Below are positions 6,125 through 7,861 of a stretch of 7,861 bases of DNA, in pieces (position 1 is the stretch's first letter; the number at the start of each line of letters is the position of its first letter). The stretch spans positions 1 to 7,861 of the forward strand of contig CAMBSA010000063.1 in the NCBI GenBank assembly GCA_945869935.1, given 5' to 3'. Under the pieces are notes generated by a model. That model was not told the DNA's origin. It did not search any database and saw only the letters and a list, made by a program, of their open reading frames with translations. Origin of the DNA: Bordetella parapertussis. GTDB lineage: Bacteria; Pseudomonadota; Gammaproteobacteria; Burkholderiales; SG8-39. A program made the translations under genes and the position numbers.

Positions 6125-7402
6125 TCAGTCCTTGCGCGGGGCGATTCCGCGATGTCCGATGTCGCGGCGGAACTGCTTGCCGTCGAAGCGTATCGACTCG
6201 ATCGCCTGGTAGGCGCGCCGCTGCGCCATCTTGATCGAGTCGCCGAGCGCGGTGACGCAGAGCACGCGGCCGCCGGAAGTCGCGGGCTTGCCACCGGACA
6301 ATGCGGTGCCGGCGTGGAAGACGTGACAGTCCTCGGTCGCCGCGGGCAGGCCGCTGATCGGATCGCCCTTGCGCGGATTATCGGGATAGCCGTGCGCTGC
6401 AAGCACCACGCCAAGCGCGGTGCGGCGGTCCCAGATCGCTTCCGCGCGATCGAGCCGGCCGTCGATTGCATGTTCTACGAGTTCGAACAGATCGCTTTTC
6501 AGGCGCATCAGGATCGGCTGCGTCTCGGGGTCGCCGAGCCGGCAGTTGAATTCCAGCACCTTCGCGTTGCCCTTGCGATCGATCATCAGGCCGGCATAGA
6601 GAAAGCCGGTGTAGGGGTGGCCGTCACCCGCCATGCCGCTGAGCACCGGCTGGATCACTTCCCGCACGACGCGGGCATGCAGCTCGGGTGTCACCACCGG
6701 TGCGGGTGAATAAGCGCCCATGCCACCGGTGTTCGGGCCGATATCCCCGTCCTGCAGGCGTTTGTGATCCTGGCTGGTGGCAAGCGTCAGCACATGGCTG
6801 CCGTCGCACATGACGATGAAGCTTGCCTCTTCGCCCTCGAGGACCTCCTCGATCACCACCCGGTGGCCGGCTTCACCCATCGAGCCGCCGACGAGCATCG
6901 CATCGATCGCCGCGTGTGCGTCGGCTTCGTCCATCGCCACCACCACGCCCTTGCCGGCCGCAAGGCCGTCGGCCTTGATCACGATCGGCGCGCCGCGCGC
7001 AGCCACGTATTCGTGTGCAGCGCGCGGATCGGTGAAACTCGCGAACTCCGCGGTCGGTATGTTGTGGCGCTGCATGAAGTTCTTGGCGAACTCCTTGGAG
7101 GCCTCGAGCTGCGCGCAGGCGCGGCTCGGTCCGAAGATGCGAAGGCCGCGCGACTGGAACAGATCCACCACGCCGGCGGCGAGCGGCGCCTCGGGTCCCA
7201 CGACCGTCAGGCCGATCGGTTCGCGCTGCGCGAAATCGGCAAGTGCCTCCAGATCGGTGATCGCGAGGTTTTCAACTCCGGGTTCAGTCGCGGTGCCGGC
7301 ATTGCCCGGTGCGACAAAGACTTTCTGCACCCGCGGGCTTTGCGCGAGACGCCAGGCGATCGCGTGCTCGCGTCCGCCCGAGCCGATGACAAGTACTTTC
7401 AT
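6125..7402 (-). CDS. purD: Phosphoribosylamine-glycine ligase (GAR synthetase)
   Basis: PurD joins glycine to phosphoribosylamine using ATP, the second step of de novo purine synthesis. The 425-residue product is full length. Domains in order: the N-terminal domain (1-100) with the phosphate-binding GSGGREHA (7-14), APGNAGT (31-37) and VVGPEAPL (67-74); the ATP-grasp domain (about 101-300) with [16 protein letters not shown] (141-156), [10 protein letters not shown] (185-194), [20 protein letters not shown] (211-230) and the metal-binding [12 protein letters not shown] (284-295); and the C-terminal domain ending FRRDIGHR (411-418). No key motif is missing. ATG 7400-7402 starts directly at the conserved [10 protein letters not shown], so the start is firm; a weak GGGA lies five bases upstream. 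It sits 18 bases after the purH stop and 8 before hemF, consistent with one operon. Confidence 0.98.
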   Translation of the reverse strand: MKVLVIGSGGREHAIAWRLAQSPRVQKVFVAPGNAGTATEPGVENLAITDLEALADFAQREPIGLTVVGPEAPLAAGVVDLFQSRGLRIFGPSRACAQLEASKEFAKNFMQRHNIPTAEFASFTDPRAAHEYVAARGAPIVIKADGLAAGKGVVVAMDEADAHAAIDAMLVGGSMGEAGHRVVIEEVLEGEEASFIVMCDGSHVLTLATSQDHKRLQDGDIGPNTGGMGAYSPAPVVTPELHARVVREVIQPVLSGMAGDGHPYTGFLYAGLMIDRKGNAKVLEFNCRLGDPETQPILMRLKSDLFELVEHAIDGRLDRAEAIWDRRTALGVVLAAHGYPDNPRKGDPISGLPAATEDCHVFHAGTALSGGKPATSGGRVLCVTALGDSIKMAQRRAYQAIESIRFDGKQFRRDIGHRGIAPRKD

Positions 7403-7420
7403 GCGGTTCCCGATGCCTGC

Positions 7421-7861
7421 TCAGTGCCTGAAATGCCGCGCACCGCTGAACACCATCGCAATGCCGAGTTCATCGGCGGCGGCGATAACCTCGTCGTCGC
7501 GCACGCTGCCGCCAGGCTGGATCACCGCTTTCGCGCCGGCTTGCGCCACGACTTCCACGCCGTCGCGGAAGGGAAAGAACGCGTCCGAGGCGACCACCGA
7601 CCCGGCGAGTGAAAGCCCCGCGTTCTGCGCCTTGATCGAGGCAATGCGCGCGCTGTCGACCCGGCTCATCTGGCCCGCGCCCACGCCAAGCGTGCGGTTT
7701 GAGCCGCAGAACACGATCGCATTCGACTTGACGTACTTGGCAACGCGCCAGGCAAACAGCAGATCGTCGAGTTGTGCCGGTGTCGGCTGCAGTTTTGTCA
7801 CCACGCGAAGCTGCGCGGCGGTGATATTCAGGCTGTCGGGCGACTGCACGAGAAGTCCGCC
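7421..7861 (-). CDS. purH: Bifunctional AICAR transformylase/IMP cyclohydrolase, C-terminal part
   Basis: The frame is open to the window edge and supplies the last 146 residues of a protein usually about 520 long. PurH performs the last two steps to IMP: formyl transfer to AICAR, then ring closure. The fragment belongs to the transformylase domain: GGLLVQ at its beginning, [10 protein letters not shown] (18-27), [10 protein letters not shown] (41-50), [15 protein letters not shown] (60-74), [11 protein letters not shown] (91-101), [18 protein letters not shown] (113-130) and the C-terminal [14 protein letters not shown]. The GTG at 7847-7849 is an internal valine codon, not a start. The cyclohydrolase half and the catalytic Lys-His loop are beyond the window. 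Gene order purH-purD-hemF with short gaps suggests a single transcript, whose promoter would be outside the window. Confidence 0.97.
   Translation of the reverse strand, partial: GGLLVQSPDSLNITAAQLRVVTKLQPTPAQLDDLLFAWRVAKYVKSNAIVFCGSNRTLGVGAGQMSRVDSARIASIKAQNAGLSLAGSVVASDAFFPFRDGVEVVAQAGAKAVIQPGGSVRDDEVIAAADELGIAMVFSGARHFRH

Noticed and set aside
5263..6471. Minus-strand open frame of 402 codons over hemF and the end of purD in another frame
   Set aside because: hemF and purD are certain in their own frames; this one is a low-complexity Arg/Ala/Pro shadow.
6764..7612. Plus-strand open frame of 282 codons opposite purD and purH
   Set aside because: It lies opposite two fully conserved enzymes and shows no domain motif of its own.
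1..7861. Possible mobile element, CRISPR array, toxin-antitoxin pair or defence system
   Set aside because: All sizeable coding regions are housekeeping or regulator genes, no transposase, integrase or long terminal repeats are visible, and the only tandem repeat is the 51-bp array at hemY.

Overview
The window is about two-thirds G+C and densely coded. Protein family content and gene order (an AlgR-type LytTR regulator, then hemC-hemD-hemX-hemY, with hemF beside purine genes) suggest a high-GC proteobacterium, most likely betaproteobacterial or a related gammaproteobacterium. This placement is inferred from family resemblance and synteny, not from a search.

Layout, left to right. Positions 1-193 hold the last 63 codons of a LytTR-type response regulator on the plus strand. 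Positions 194-316 are non-coding and contain a perfect 7-bp GC hairpin. A gene for a small exported thioredoxin-fold protein with a CVWC active site lies at 317-793 on the minus strand. After a 127-bp divergent gap comes a plus-strand heme operon: hemC (921-1850), hemD (1847-2644, ATGA overlap), hemX (about 2708-3775) and hemY (3857-5035). A hairpin sits between hemD and hemX. A 24-codon open frame bridges hemX and hemY. Three copies of a 17-bp repeat begin inside the last codons of hemY. An AT-richer convergent spacer (5070-5183) separates this operon from a minus-strand operon read purH (partial) - purD - hemF.

How the genes fit together. HemC and HemD turn porphobilinogen into uroporphyrinogen III. 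HemX and HemY are membrane-anchored proteins of the same operon with incompletely known roles. HemF, met tail to tail from the other side, performs a later step, the oxygen-dependent conversion of coproporphyrinogen III to protoporphyrinogen IX. HemE, the step between, is not in the window. PurH and PurD belong to de novo purine synthesis, so hemF is likely co-transcribed with purine genes.

I see no CRISPR array, tRNA, rRNA, insertion sequence or defence-like cassette, and no gene-free stretch over 300 bases. The window is essentially housekeeping. I do not see a new biological system. The points worth a second look are small: the reversed thioredoxin gene inserted into the usual algR-hemC junction, the 17-bp repeat at the hemY stop codon, short coupled frames, and stem-loops at gene junctions.
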